DNA from: Rhodoferax sp.
GTDB taxonomy: Bacteria > Pseudomonadota > Gammaproteobacteria > Burkholderiales > Burkholderiaceae_C
DNA length: 5,725 bases
Direction: 5' to 3'
NCBI GenBank assembly: GCA_020048255.1
Contig: JAIFMR010000016.1
Coordinates: 1-5,725 of the forward strand
Every line of letters starts with the position of its first letter. Position 1 is the first letter of the stretch. A program made the translations under genes and the position numbers. The notes beneath the pieces were generated by a model. It was given only the letters and a program-made list of their open reading frames with translations. It was not told the DNA's origin and made no database searches. Below are positions 1-5,210 of this stretch, one piece after another.

Positions 1-11
1 GGTGAAGGTGT

Positions 12-52
12 GCTCGGTCTTGAATCGGTCAGGGCTCGGTCTTTGAATCGGT
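12..52. repeat. Two-copy tandem direct repeat at the window edge
   Basis: GCTCGGTCTTGAATCGGT (12-29) recurs at 34-52 with one extra T. The repeat period is about 22 bp. It lies just downstream of the stop codon of the 143-aa gene. More copies may exist beyond the window. Its role is unknown. Confidence 0.55.
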
Positions 53-55
53 GGG

Positions 56-487
56 CTATGGCGCTTGGGCACGCGCCAGCGGTGCGAAGGCTGGGCAGCG
101 CTGCATCAGGTGGGTGAAGTCAGCAGCCAGGTCGCGGGTGCTCAGGCCAGCGGCGCGGTGGGTCAGGCAGCGATTGCCCGGCCATAAGTTGCGGCACGCT
201 GTGCACGTCACCCGGTCATCAAGGGGGGCGCAACTGCCCCGCAACTGGCGCAACTCAGCGCAACTTTCAGGGGGTGTTTTTTGACCCATGCGCAACTCGT
301 TAAGTTGCGGTGGTGTTGCGGTGCTGGTTGCGCTCGAAACCCTTATTTCATGCGGGTTTGCGGGGTTTTGTTGCGCAGCAGTTGCGGTGCTGGTTGCGGT
401 GTTTTTGGGGAAAGTTGCGGGTTGCGTTTCATAGCGCACGCAACCCGCAACTTTTTGCCGTGCGAGTAGTTGCTGGCGCAGATTCAT
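56..487 (-). CDS. Hypothetical 143-aa protein with C-terminal Cys/His cluster, last gene of the operon
   Basis: The family is not recognised. The start ATG overlaps the TGA stop of the upstream ATPase reading frame (ATGA at 484-487), which suggests translational coupling. Residues 1-20 are basic. Residues 21-90 are low-complexity and rich in Ala, Thr, Gln and Ser, with two related blocks (TATSTATAAQ near 30-39 and SATSTATPPQ near 52-61). Residues 92-135 look like a small metal-binding domain: C95-x2-C98, C107-x2-H110 and C131, followed by PAFAP. The codons of this last part are GC-rich at third positions, as in a real gene. The low-complexity middle coincides with a dense array of GTTGCG/CGCAAC motifs, so that part may be shaped by a DNA-level function. 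A role in replication or control of the element is inferred only from position. The C-terminal half is more convincing as protein than the middle. Confidence 0.62.
   Translation of the reverse strand: MNLRQQLLARQKVAGCVRYETQPATFPKNTATSTATAAQQNPANPHEIRVSSATSTATPPQLNELRMGQKTPPESCAELRQLRGSCAPLDDRVTCTACRNLWPGNRCLTHRAAGLSTRDLAADFTHLMQRCPAFAPLARAQAP
188..452. repeat. Iteron-like array of GTTGCG/CGCAAC motifs, candidate origin or control locus
   Basis: The hexamer GTTGCG begins at 188, 304, 315, 327, 370, 381, 393, 414 and 421. Its complement CGCAAC begins at 229, 240, 249, 259, 291, 439 and 446. That is 16 copies in 265 bp, where chance predicts well under one. Spacing is close to a helical turn: 229/240/249/259 in one orientation, and two triplets with identical 11 and 12 bp steps (304/315/327 and 370/381/393). 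An 18-bp direct repeat is contained in the triplets (315-332 and 381-398). One dyad, CGCAACT-N5-AGTTGCG, lies at 291-309. The array sits directly behind replication-type genes. Phased repeats beside a replication ATPase gene are typical of iterons, so an origin or copy-control site is inferred but not shown. Confidence 0.6.
411..454. repeat. Perfect 17-bp inverted repeat (10-nt loop) in the iteron-like array
   Basis: The arm AAAGTTGCGGGTTGCGT (411-427) is exactly complementary to 438-454, with a 10-nt loop. Each arm carries two of the GTTGCG motifs. On the plus strand the right arm runs into a short T tract (452-456), so the hairpin could also act as an intrinsic terminator of antisense transcription. 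On the minus strand it lies near the start of the 143-aa gene and could fold in the mRNA just after the start codon. Confidence 0.65.
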
Positions 488-783
488 GATGCCACCTTGG
501 CAGTGGTGCGCAGCAGGTTTTGCTCTTTGGCGCGGCGGATATGGCGGCTCACGTTGGACTTGTTCAAGTCGAGCTCGGTCGCTATTTCGCTTTGGGTCAG
601 CCCCTCATTGGCCAGCGTCACCACCCGGTCAAAGGTCGAAGCCTCCACGGTGCTGCACTTCCACACGGCGCGGGTTTCGTCACCACCCAGCTCGAGCTCA
701 AGGCTTTGCGCGTCATCGCCTGCCAGGTTGCGGGCCTTGGTGAACTCCAGAACGAACACGGCACCCTGCTTGGGGTCGTAGTC
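484..783 (-). pseudogene. Out-of-frame C-terminal part of the RepA-like ATPase with winged-HTH-like end
   Basis: Reading from about 783 down to the TGA at 484-486, the frame gives DYDPKQGAVFVLEFTKARN, then GDDAQSLELELGG, then a C-terminal helix-turn-helix-like stretch (LTQSEIATELDLNKSNVSRHI). This is the expected tail of the upstream ATPase. Members of this family as I know them carry about 16-18 residues (of the type RREDVLDTVI...RP) between the RGTS motif and DYxPxQGA. Those residues are absent here, so an internal deletion of 3n+1 bases, roughly 50 nt, explains both the missing segment and the frame change. The open frame extends upstream to 921, but that part is a shadow of the ATPase core. 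Loss is the likeliest reading. A sequencing or assembly error, or rescue by a short alternative start, is possible. Confidence 0.65.
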
Positions 784-1418
784 CTGGATGTGCCACGCTG
801 TTGACCACCTTTGCCAGCATGGTGAATCAGCAGCACGGCCAGGCCACGGCGGCGAAGTTGCAGAATCCAGGTCGCTATCGGGTGCCAGGACTCTGCCTCG
901 TTTTCGCGGCCCGTGCGGCACCAGGCGCTCAGGTTGTCAATGACCACCAGTTCGGTGTCATCTTCCATCATGGCATTGATGGTGTACTGCCCGTCAAGGG
1001 TGCTCAGGTCAGGCAGTGGCACCCCTTCAGGCAGCAGGTCGGGGGTGAACAGTCGCAGGAACCCCGGCGCGGGCTCCACGTCTGGCAGGTGCATGGCCAG
1101 GCGGGTTTGCAGCACGGCCCCGGGCAGCTCACCATCAAGATAGAGCACCTTGGCAGGCCTTGGGGCGCTCCATTTGGCGAACGTGCCACCCGTGGCCACG
1201 GCCATACTGATGCCCATTGCCAGGTGGGTTTTGCCAATGCCACGGCCCGCAAAAATCATCGCCAGGTCTTGCGAGTTCAGCCACGGCAGCAGCAGCGGCT
1301 CGCGGTGCTTGAACTGGTGCAGCGCCAGCTCTCGCAAGTCCATTGCAGCCAGGGGCGTGAAGGTGGGCAGCGCGGCGGCCTGTTCGTCCACCAGCGCCAG
1401 CAGGTCGGGGCTAATCAT
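618..1418 (-). CDS. RepA-like/AAA_25-type replication ATPase (RecA-fold helicase), frame broken near the C-terminal third
   Basis: This resembles the RecA-fold ATPases related to RepA hexameric helicases found on plasmids, phages and satellites, which unwind DNA at an origin using ATP. Visible motifs are Walker A GRGIGKTH (about residues 58-65), an acidic strand VLYLDGE (91-97), Walker B LVVID (157-161), and the family signature IHHAGKGGQQRGTS (198-211) that ends the nucleotide-binding core. The start ATG overlaps the upstream zinc-finger gene (ATGATTAG, 1411-1418), so translation is probably coupled. After S211 (codon 786-788) the reading frame departs from the family: the remaining 55 residues are Pro/Ser/Arg/Trp-rich and resemble no domain. 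The expected continuation is found in another frame (see 484-783). The ATPase core is therefore intact, but the oligomerisation and C-terminal part is lost unless the reading frame is restored. Confidence 0.8.
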   Translation of the reverse strand: MISPDLLALVDEQAAALPTFTPLAAMDLRELALHQFKHREPLLLPWLNSQDLAMIFAGRGIGKTHLAMGISMAVATGGTFAKWSAPRPAKVLYLDGELPGAVLQTRLAMHLPDVEPAPGFLRLFTPDLLPEGVPLPDLSTLDGQYTINAMMEDDTELVVIDNLSAWCRTGRENEAESWHPIATWILQLRRRGLAVLLIHHAGKGGQQRGTSRTTTPSRVPCSFWSSPRPATWQAMTRKALSSSWVVTKPAPCGSAAPWRLRPLTGW

Positions 1419-1863
1419 GGCGATGCGCTCCCAGTGCTGACGCTTCCTCGCGTAGCCAGGCGATGCGCCCGGCGGCTTGGGTCAGGCGGTCAAGGTCGGG
1501 CTGGTGCAGCATCACGCCATGCAACACGTTTGCGGCGGCCACAGCCACCAGCCGGGCCTCGGTTTCCAGCAGCTCCAGTGCCTGCCCGGCGGTCAGCAGG
1601 CGCGGGTAACGGTTGGGCTCCCGGCCTGATGGCTCACGGGGCGGGTAGAGGTCTTTGAAGTCGAGCCCCAGCGCGGCCAGAATTGCAGATGCGCCACACC
1701 CGGAAAAGCAGAACAACAAAATCTCGCCTGTTGGAAGCTCTCGAATTGATAGCGACGGGCCTTTGTCATCGTGGGCAGGGCAGCAGGCGCTCCATTGGCC
1801 CGGCTGGCGTTGCTTTACTTTCGATAGCAGCGGAAGGATGTTGTCAATGGGGGTGGTGCGCAT
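1411..1863 (-). CDS. Stand-alone CHC2-type primase zinc-finger protein (150 aa)
   Basis: Residues 23-70 match the zinc-binding domain of DnaG/phage-type primases: CPAH (C28, H31), then DDKGPSLSI, then CFSGC (C52, C56) and ALGLDFKDLYPP. The C-x2-H...C-x3-C spacing is the phage and satellite variant. This domain recognises template DNA during primer synthesis. No TOPRIM or AEP catalytic domain follows. The rest (80-150) is mostly helical and Ala/Leu/Glu-rich. The ATG at 1863 is chosen because a GGGGGG ribosome-binding site precedes it by 6 nt. The frame is open to a GTG at 1944, but the extra 27 residues (Gly/Ser/Cys-rich) have no family resemblance and their start lies inside a hairpin. The 3' end overlaps the ATPase start, which places both in one replication module. 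Zinc binding is inferred from the motif. Confidence 0.8.
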   Translation of the reverse strand: MRTTPIDNILPLLSKVKQRQPGQWSACCPAHDDKGPSLSIRELPTGEILLFCFSGCGASAILAALGLDFKDLYPPREPSGREPNRYPRLLTAGQALELLETEARLVAVAAANVLHGVMLHQPDLDRLTQAAGRIAWLREEASALGAHRHD

Positions 1864-1869
1864 TACAAG

Positions 1870-1875
1870 CCCCCC
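1870..1875 (-). promoter_or_regulatory. Ribosome-binding site deciding the start of the zinc-finger gene
   Basis: The minus strand reads GGGGGG, then 6 nt, then ATG (1861-1863). This G-rich Shine-Dalgarno favours the inner ATG over the upstream GTG at 1942-1944. Confidence 0.5.
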
Positions 1876-1931
1876 AAAACGATCAGAACGGCCTGTATCG
1901 CCAACACCACACCCAGCAGGGGCAGACGAAC

Positions 1932-1959
1932 AGCCCGGCACCACCCGGGCTTTCGTTTT
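1932..1959 (+). terminator. Terminator-like hairpin in the gap between the DUF3102-like and zinc-finger genes
   Basis: AGCCCGG-CACCAC-CCGGGCT (1932-1951) forms a 7-bp GC-rich stem. On the plus strand it is followed by TTTCGTTTT, as in an intrinsic terminator. No plus-strand gene precedes it, so it would act on antisense transcripts. In the minus-strand mRNA the same hairpin lacks a T tail and could be an attenuating or RNA-processing structure in the 105-nt gap. Confidence 0.35.
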
Positions 1960-1968
1960 GGCGGGTGG

Positions 1969-2574
1969 TCATTGGCTGGCCTCCAGCTCGTTCAATGTCT
2001 CCAGGGCGGCCATCAGCTTTTTGCGTGCCTGTGTGCAGTCCACTTTGCGCTTAAGCGAAAAGTCTTTTTCGATGCGCTTGATGCCATTCCACGCTTGCAT
2101 TAGGGCTCGCTGCACTTTTTCGCGCGGCTCTTTTTGACCGACGTAAACGATGCGCTTTGCCGGGCTGTCTGTCTCGCTGAATGTCAGGGCTCGCATAGCT
2201 GATGCCACCGATGCGGCACCGACAAGAGTGTTGTCACCGACCTCGATGGTTTTGGCTTTTTTAGCCAGTTGCAGGTAGCGTTGCGCGTGACGAATGCTGA
2301 TGTCGCAGTGGTCAGTCAACCATTGTTGAAACTGACCATGAGGCACTTTTTCTTTGGCCACCAGCAGCAACTCACCGACACGAATGCTGGCGGCCACAGC
2401 GGTCTCAGCACCTGCTTTGGCGCGGATCACCTCCAGCTTGATGTCGGCGGCAAGTTGCTGGTGCGGGTCGGTATTTTCCAAAAGCGACACGCATGTCGTT
2501 TTTGATTCTGCGGGCTGGTTTTGGGTTGGAGTGGCTTCGCGGAACTCCACGTCCGTGATGGTGGGGGCGGTCAT
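1969..2574 (-). CDS. DUF3102-like protein of phage/plasmid type (201 aa)
   Basis: Residues about 38-108 resemble the DUF3102 domain common in phages, plasmids and integrative elements. Two conserved-looking blocks are visible: GELLLVAKEKVPHGQFQQWL (67-86) and SIRHAQRYLQLA (93-104), which reads like the recognition part of a helix-turn-helix. The N-terminal 35 residues look disordered. The C-terminal part (140-201) is basic and helical and ends in a likely amphipathic helix (LMAALETLNELE). The start ATG directly abuts the TAA stop of the preceding HTH gene with no gap, which suggests coupled translation. The molecular role of DUF3102 proteins is not established. A DNA-binding or partition/replication accessory role is inferred from the HTH-like block and from being first in front of the primase-type gene. 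Confidence 0.78.
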   Translation of the reverse strand: MTAPTITDVEFREATPTQNQPAESKTTCVSLLENTDPHQQLAADIKLEVIRAKAGAETAVAASIRVGELLLVAKEKVPHGQFQQWLTDHCDISIRHAQRYLQLAKKAKTIEVGDNTLVGAASVASAMRALTFSETDSPAKRIVYVGQKEPREKVQRALMQAWNGIKRIEKDFSLKRKVDCTQARKKLMAALETLNELEASQ

Positions 2575-2790
2575 TTACGCCACCCCGGCAAGTGCTTTGA
2601 TCTCAGCCGTGGGCCAGGCCAGCAGGCCACGAATGCGGCGCGGGCGAATCGGGCCAGTGCCATCGCGCATCGCCCAGGTGCGCAGTGTTTGCGGGGCGCG
2701 GTTCAAATAGAACGCGGCTTCTTCGGTTTTGAGGTTTGGCCGGGTGACGAGCTCCAGCGGTTGGAACTGTTGGGGGGTTGCGCTCTGCAT
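2575..2790 (-). CDS. AlpA/excisionase-like MerR-family helix-turn-helix protein (71 aa)
   Basis: This is a small single-domain DNA-binding protein of the HTH_17/AlpA kind, a group that includes satellite-phage activators and excisionases. Residues 20-40 (NLKTEEAAFYLNRAPQTLRTW) form the helix-turn-helix, and the strand PIRPRRIRGLLAWPTAEI (47-64) forms the wing and trailing helix. The length fits the family (about 60-90 aa). An AAAGG-type Shine-Dalgarno lies about 8-9 nt before the ATG at 2790. It is the first gene of the operon and directly follows a cluster of TCCCG half-sites (2841-2879), a plausible place for it to act. Whether it serves as an excisionase for the 460-aa integrase or as an operon regulator cannot be read from the sequence. 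Confidence 0.78.
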   Translation of the reverse strand: MQSATPQQFQPLELVTRPNLKTEEAAFYLNRAPQTLRTWAMRDGTGPIRPRRIRGLLAWPTAEIKALAGVA

Positions 2791-2840
2791 TCGAGAACCT
2801 TTCTGCGCGTGTTGCGCTGTTGAGGTCTCGAATCAAATCC

Positions 2841-2881
2841 TCCCGTTTCTCCCGTTAATCCCGGGCGGGATTCGCGGGATT
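2841..2881. promoter_or_regulatory. Candidate operator: five TCCCG half-sites with 9-bp spacing
   Basis: TCCCG begins at 2841, 2850 and 2859, and its complement CGGGA begins at 2866 and 2875. Steps within each orientation are exactly 9 bp. The centre is a dyad, AATCCCG-GG-CGGGATT (2857-2872). The cluster fills the gap between the stop of the 232-aa gene (2881) and the start of the HTH operon (2790). Binding by the HTH protein or another regulator is inferred from the symmetry. The central dyad has only a 2-nt spacer and no T tract, so it is a poor terminator. Confidence 0.5.
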
Positions 2882-3579
2882 TACAGCCCGGCTTTTACTT
2901 TTGGCATCACGTGATTTTCGAAGGTCTTTAAGCCAAATGCAGTCCCGGTATTTTTGTGAATGAGCTTGTCACTCTGCGCACCAAGGCCACGCTGAAAAGG
3001 TGAATTTTCAGCACCAGCATTTCTTTCGAGGGCGCTGTACAGTGCTTTGGCGGTCGTATGGCGGCCGGTTTTGCAGGTCTCGATCAGGTGTGGCAAAACC
3101 ATATCCTTCCAATTGCCGCGCCTGCCCTTGGTGCCAGCGGTGTGTTTCATCGCGTCTTTGAAGGGCTTCATATCAATGGCACCACGGCGGCGCACATTGC
3201 AGCGCACCCACTGCGGGATCATGCCCATTTGTACGCCTTCAAACTCAAGCCACTGCAACCCGGCCTCAGGCGTTACCCACTCCGCAAGTCGCCCGGCAAT
3301 TTGTGCAGCCTGAATTTTTTTCACCACCAGTTGACGGTCTTCAAAAATCCAGACGTGAAAGAATTTTTGCAGGATGTCGATGTCCCACAGTTCGATTTGT
3401 GCGACCTCCCAATACCCAAGAATTTTTAGGGCGTTTTCTTTTGTGCAGCCAAAGAACTCTTGAAAATCGGCGTCGCTGTTTTCTTGCGCACCAAGGCGGA
3501 TTCGCGCCACGTTGAATTGCGACAAGTATCCAGGCGTTTTCAGTACGTCCTTGAACAGGTAGCTTTTTGTTGCAGTCAT
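2881..3579 (-). CDS. Hypothetical protein (232 aa), not recognised
   Basis: No known family is recognised. The ATG at 3579 has a GAGGG ribosome-binding site about 7 nt upstream. The protein is soluble-looking, with no signal peptide or membrane segment. The N-terminal half (1-125) is mixed and fairly rich in aromatic residues (ILGYWEVAQIELWD near 53-66, FFHVWIFED near 73-81). The second half is basic (NVRRRGAIDMKPFKDAM near 128-144, KGRRGNWKDM 151-160). The C-terminal block (RHTTAKALYSAL 173-184, ending in TFENHVMPKVKAGL 219-232) could be a DNA-binding helix-turn-helix, but this is a guess. The base composition appears lower in GC than in the flanking genes, which suggests a separate origin. 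It lies between the integrase and the regulator operon, a usual place for cargo or control genes, with a structured leader upstream and an operator-like cluster downstream. Confidence 0.72.
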   Translation of the reverse strand: MTATKSYLFKDVLKTPGYLSQFNVARIRLGAQENSDADFQEFFGCTKENALKILGYWEVAQIELWDIDILQKFFHVWIFEDRQLVVKKIQAAQIAGRLAEWVTPEAGLQWLEFEGVQMGMIPQWVRCNVRRRGAIDMKPFKDAMKHTAGTKGRRGNWKDMVLPHLIETCKTGRHTTAKALYSALERNAGAENSPFQRGLGAQSDKLIHKNTGTAFGLKTFENHVMPKVKAGL

Positions 3580-3610
3580 GTGCGCCCTCGCGCCACCTCG
3601 GTGTCAGGGA

Positions 3611-3677
3611 TGCGCCAGCGGGGCCAATCGAGGGCTTGGCTTTTCAACCCGGTTTCGAAGCGGGTCTAGCTGGCGCA
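3611..3677. other. Branched secondary-structure element upstream of the 232-aa gene
   Basis: A perfect 9-bp outer stem TGCGCCAGC (3611-3619) / GCTGGCGCA (3669-3677) encloses two smaller hairpins, GCCAA/TTGGC (3623-3640) and ACCCG/CGGGT (3647-3665). Together they form a three-way junction. On the minus strand this would lie in the leader of the 232-aa gene, ending about 31 nt before its ATG. It could be a cis-regulatory RNA, a protein-binding cruciform or a small RNA. It matches no riboswitch I recognise. Confidence 0.35.
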
Positions 3678-3720
3678 AAAACTCTAAAACTTTCCGGTTC
3701 GATTCCTCTTAAAGGAACCG
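3677..3720 (-). terminator. Possible weak terminator downstream of the integrase gene
   Basis: On the minus strand CGGTTC (3715-3720) can pair with GAACCG (3695-3700) around a 14-nt loop. A T-rich stretch follows (TTTTAGAGTTTTT, 3677-3689). An alternative 5-bp hairpin, TTCCT/AGGAA (3703-3717), competes with it. It stands about 90 nt past the integrase stop. The stem is modest and the T tract is interrupted, so the call is tentative. Confidence 0.25.
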
Positions 3721-3729
3721 CGTATGTGA

Positions 3730-3751
3730 TTTAACGTGTTGATTCATATTG
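3730..3751 (+). repeat. 22-bp direct repeat, left copy (downstream of integrase)
   Basis: The sequence TTTAAC-G-TGTTGATTCATATTG matches 5296-5317 at 21 of 22 positions (G in place of C at the seventh base). A shared TGAAAAAGT follows each copy, at 3770 and 5349. AGTACCGT also occurs near each copy (3776 and 5286). The pair brackets the integrase gene, about 1.57 kb apart. Confidence 0.6.
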
Positions 3752-3807
3752 TTATTGTGTCTTGACCGTTGAAAAAGTACCGTCAATTCTTTTTGTGTCC
3801 CCCACTT

Positions 3808-5190
3808 TCAGGCCACTGCCACCACCCGCAGTTTGCCCGGCTCTGCTTTGGCGTCAAACACAATCCCGGCCTGCTCCAAAATCCAGCGCTCGATTCGCTC
3901 ATGGTGAACCCGCAGCAATTCCAGCGGGCGCACCTTGTAATGCTTTTCAGCCGTGGCGCTTGGCTTGTGGCCTTGAATCTGTGCCACCACGCCAGCAGGA
4001 ACCTCTAACCACTCGGTCAGGCTGGCAAACGAACGGCGCAGGCCATGCAAGGTAAGCCCCGATAACCCGGCGGCTTTACATGCGCGGGTGTGTGGGTTGT
4101 TTGGCTCTGTCAGGCAGCCCGTGGCGCTAGTGTTGCTTGGGAAAACCCATTCATTGCGGCGGGGCAGGGCGGCCAGCAGGTGCAGCATGTAAGGCGTTGC
4201 GGGTATCTCGCGGGTTCCCTCTATCTTGTCGCGGATTTGAATTCCCTTCCATTGGGTGTTTATGTCCTCCCAGCGCAGCGACAACACCTCGCCCGGCCTT
4301 GCACCAGTGAGTAACGTCATTTGCAGGCAGGCGGCAATAACGGGGTTCTGTATCTGTTGCACGGCGGCAAACCACACGGCCAATTGTTCACGCTGCAACA
4401 CGTCCGATTTAGTCCCGGCCTTGCCCAACGATTCGCGGGCTTTCTTTGTCTTTGCCGGGTTCTTTGCAGCCACCAGCGGCGCATAGGCAGGCTGTTCAGC
4501 GCACCAAGTGAGAAACACGGTCAGCAGTCGCCATGCAAGGCGGGCAGAACTGGCGCGGGTTTGGCCTTCTTTGGCGGCCCATGCCTCTATCGTGGCTTGG
4601 TCAAGGTCGCACAATGGCAGCGGCATCAGGGCGGCCAATGGCCCCGGCTTGGTCAACTGTTTGCCACCACCACGGCGGCCAGACGGTAAGCCCCCGGCCT
4701 TGGCTTTGTCGATATGGTCACGGTAATGCAGGTCACCCCAATGCGGGCGGCGCTCTGCAATGTAGATTTGCCAGACTTCGCCCACAGTCAGGGCTTGGGC
4801 GGCTTCCTGTTGGGTTTTGGCGGCATCCTTGGCGGCTTGGTCAGCAATGGCAGCGGCGGCGGCTTCCTGTTGCTGGCGCTCAAGTTCTCGCGGGTCTGTG
4901 CCACCATCCAAGGCCACGCGCAGGCGGTTTGCCTCTACCCGTGCGGCTTCAATCGTCCAGGCTCGCACGTCCCCAATGGTTCTCCTGATGGTCTGGCGGT
5001 TCAGCTTCGCTTCAAAGACAAACGACTTTGCACCAGCAGCAGTAACCCGAACCCGCAGGCCGGGCGCTTTGGTGTCACGCATGAAAACCTGTTGCTTACC
5101 AGCCGGGCAGGTCAGGCGGTCGATTAACCCGGCGGTCAGGTCTTGCGGCTCGCTCAGGTCTGGCGCGTCGCTTTTCTTTGGTCTTGCCAT
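3808..5190 (-). CDS. int: P4-type tyrosine recombinase/integrase (460 aa)
   Basis: This is a site-specific recombinase that integrates and excises the element through a covalent phosphotyrosine intermediate. The N-terminal arm-binding domain of the DUF4102 kind spans about residues 15-105 (LTAGLIDRLTCPAGKQQ, then APGLRVRVT, SFVFEAK, TIGD). An Ala/Gln/Glu-rich helical linker (105-133) follows, then a core-binding domain (about 134-245). The catalytic domain (about 265-435) carries TGARPGE (R298), K322, HGLRRSFA (H382, R385), GHK (H408) and the nucleophile in KHYKV (Y418), so the active-site set is complete. Length is slightly above the usual 400-430 aa because of the linker and an insertion near 160-185. 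An AGGGG ribosome-binding site about 8 nt before the ATG at 5190 supports the start. It reads away from the adjacent tRNA-His fragment and arm-type repeats, as is normal for an integrase next to its own att site. Confidence 0.95.
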   Translation of the reverse strand: MARPKKSDAPDLSEPQDLTAGLIDRLTCPAGKQQVFMRDTKAPGLRVRVTAAGAKSFVFEAKLNRQTIRRTIGDVRAWTIEAARVEANRLRVALDGGTDPRELERQQQEAAAAAIADQAAKDAAKTQQEAAQALTVGEVWQIYIAERRPHWGDLHYRDHIDKAKAGGLPSGRRGGGKQLTKPGPLAALMPLPLCDLDQATIEAWAAKEGQTRASSARLAWRLLTVFLTWCAEQPAYAPLVAAKNPAKTKKARESLGKAGTKSDVLQREQLAVWFAAVQQIQNPVIAACLQMTLLTGARPGEVLSLRWEDINTQWKGIQIRDKIEGTREIPATPYMLHLLAALPRRNEWVFPSNTSATGCLTEPNNPHTRACKAAGLSGLTLHGLRRSFASLTEWLEVPAGVVAQIQGHKPSATAEKHYKVRPLELLRVHHERIERWILEQAGIVFDAKAEPGKLRVVAVA

Positions 5191-5210
5191 TTTCTGCCCC
5201 TAGTTGATTC

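Noticed and set aside
188..452. GTTGCG array considered as a CRISPR array or protein tandem repeat
   Set aside because: Units are 6-7 bp with spacing of about 10 bp in both orientations, too short for CRISPR, and they fall in several codon frames, so they are not a peptide repeat.
775..800. Programmed ribosomal frameshift in the ATPase gene
   Set aside because: No slippery heptamer lies at the junction, and the segment expected between the two frames is missing, so a deletion explains it better.
801..1658. Long plus-strand open frame (285 codons) opposite the ATPase and zinc-finger genes
   Set aside because: It lies antisense to genes with clear motifs, has a Gln/Arg/Gly-rich composition typical of a GC-rich shadow frame, and shows no domain.
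1864..1944. N-terminal extension of the zinc-finger protein to the GTG at 1942-1944
   Set aside because: The extension is Gly/Cys/Ser-rich without family resemblance, and a G-rich ribosome-binding site sits directly before the inner ATG.
2603..2836. 77-codon minus-strand frame overlapping the HTH gene
   Set aside because: It is in another frame of the same strand, rich in Pro, Arg and Ala, whereas the 71-aa frame carries a clear HTH and a ribosome-binding site.
3650..3725. Possible tRNA on the plus strand (GGTTCGATTCC T-loop-like motif, CTCTAAA anticodon-loop-like motif)
   Set aside because: The T stem and anticodon stem both contain mismatches, no D arm or matching acceptor strand is found, and the end reads ACCG and not CCA.
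4533..4988. Plus-strand frames opposite the integrase
   Set aside because: They are shadows of a complete, motif-bearing integrase gene.
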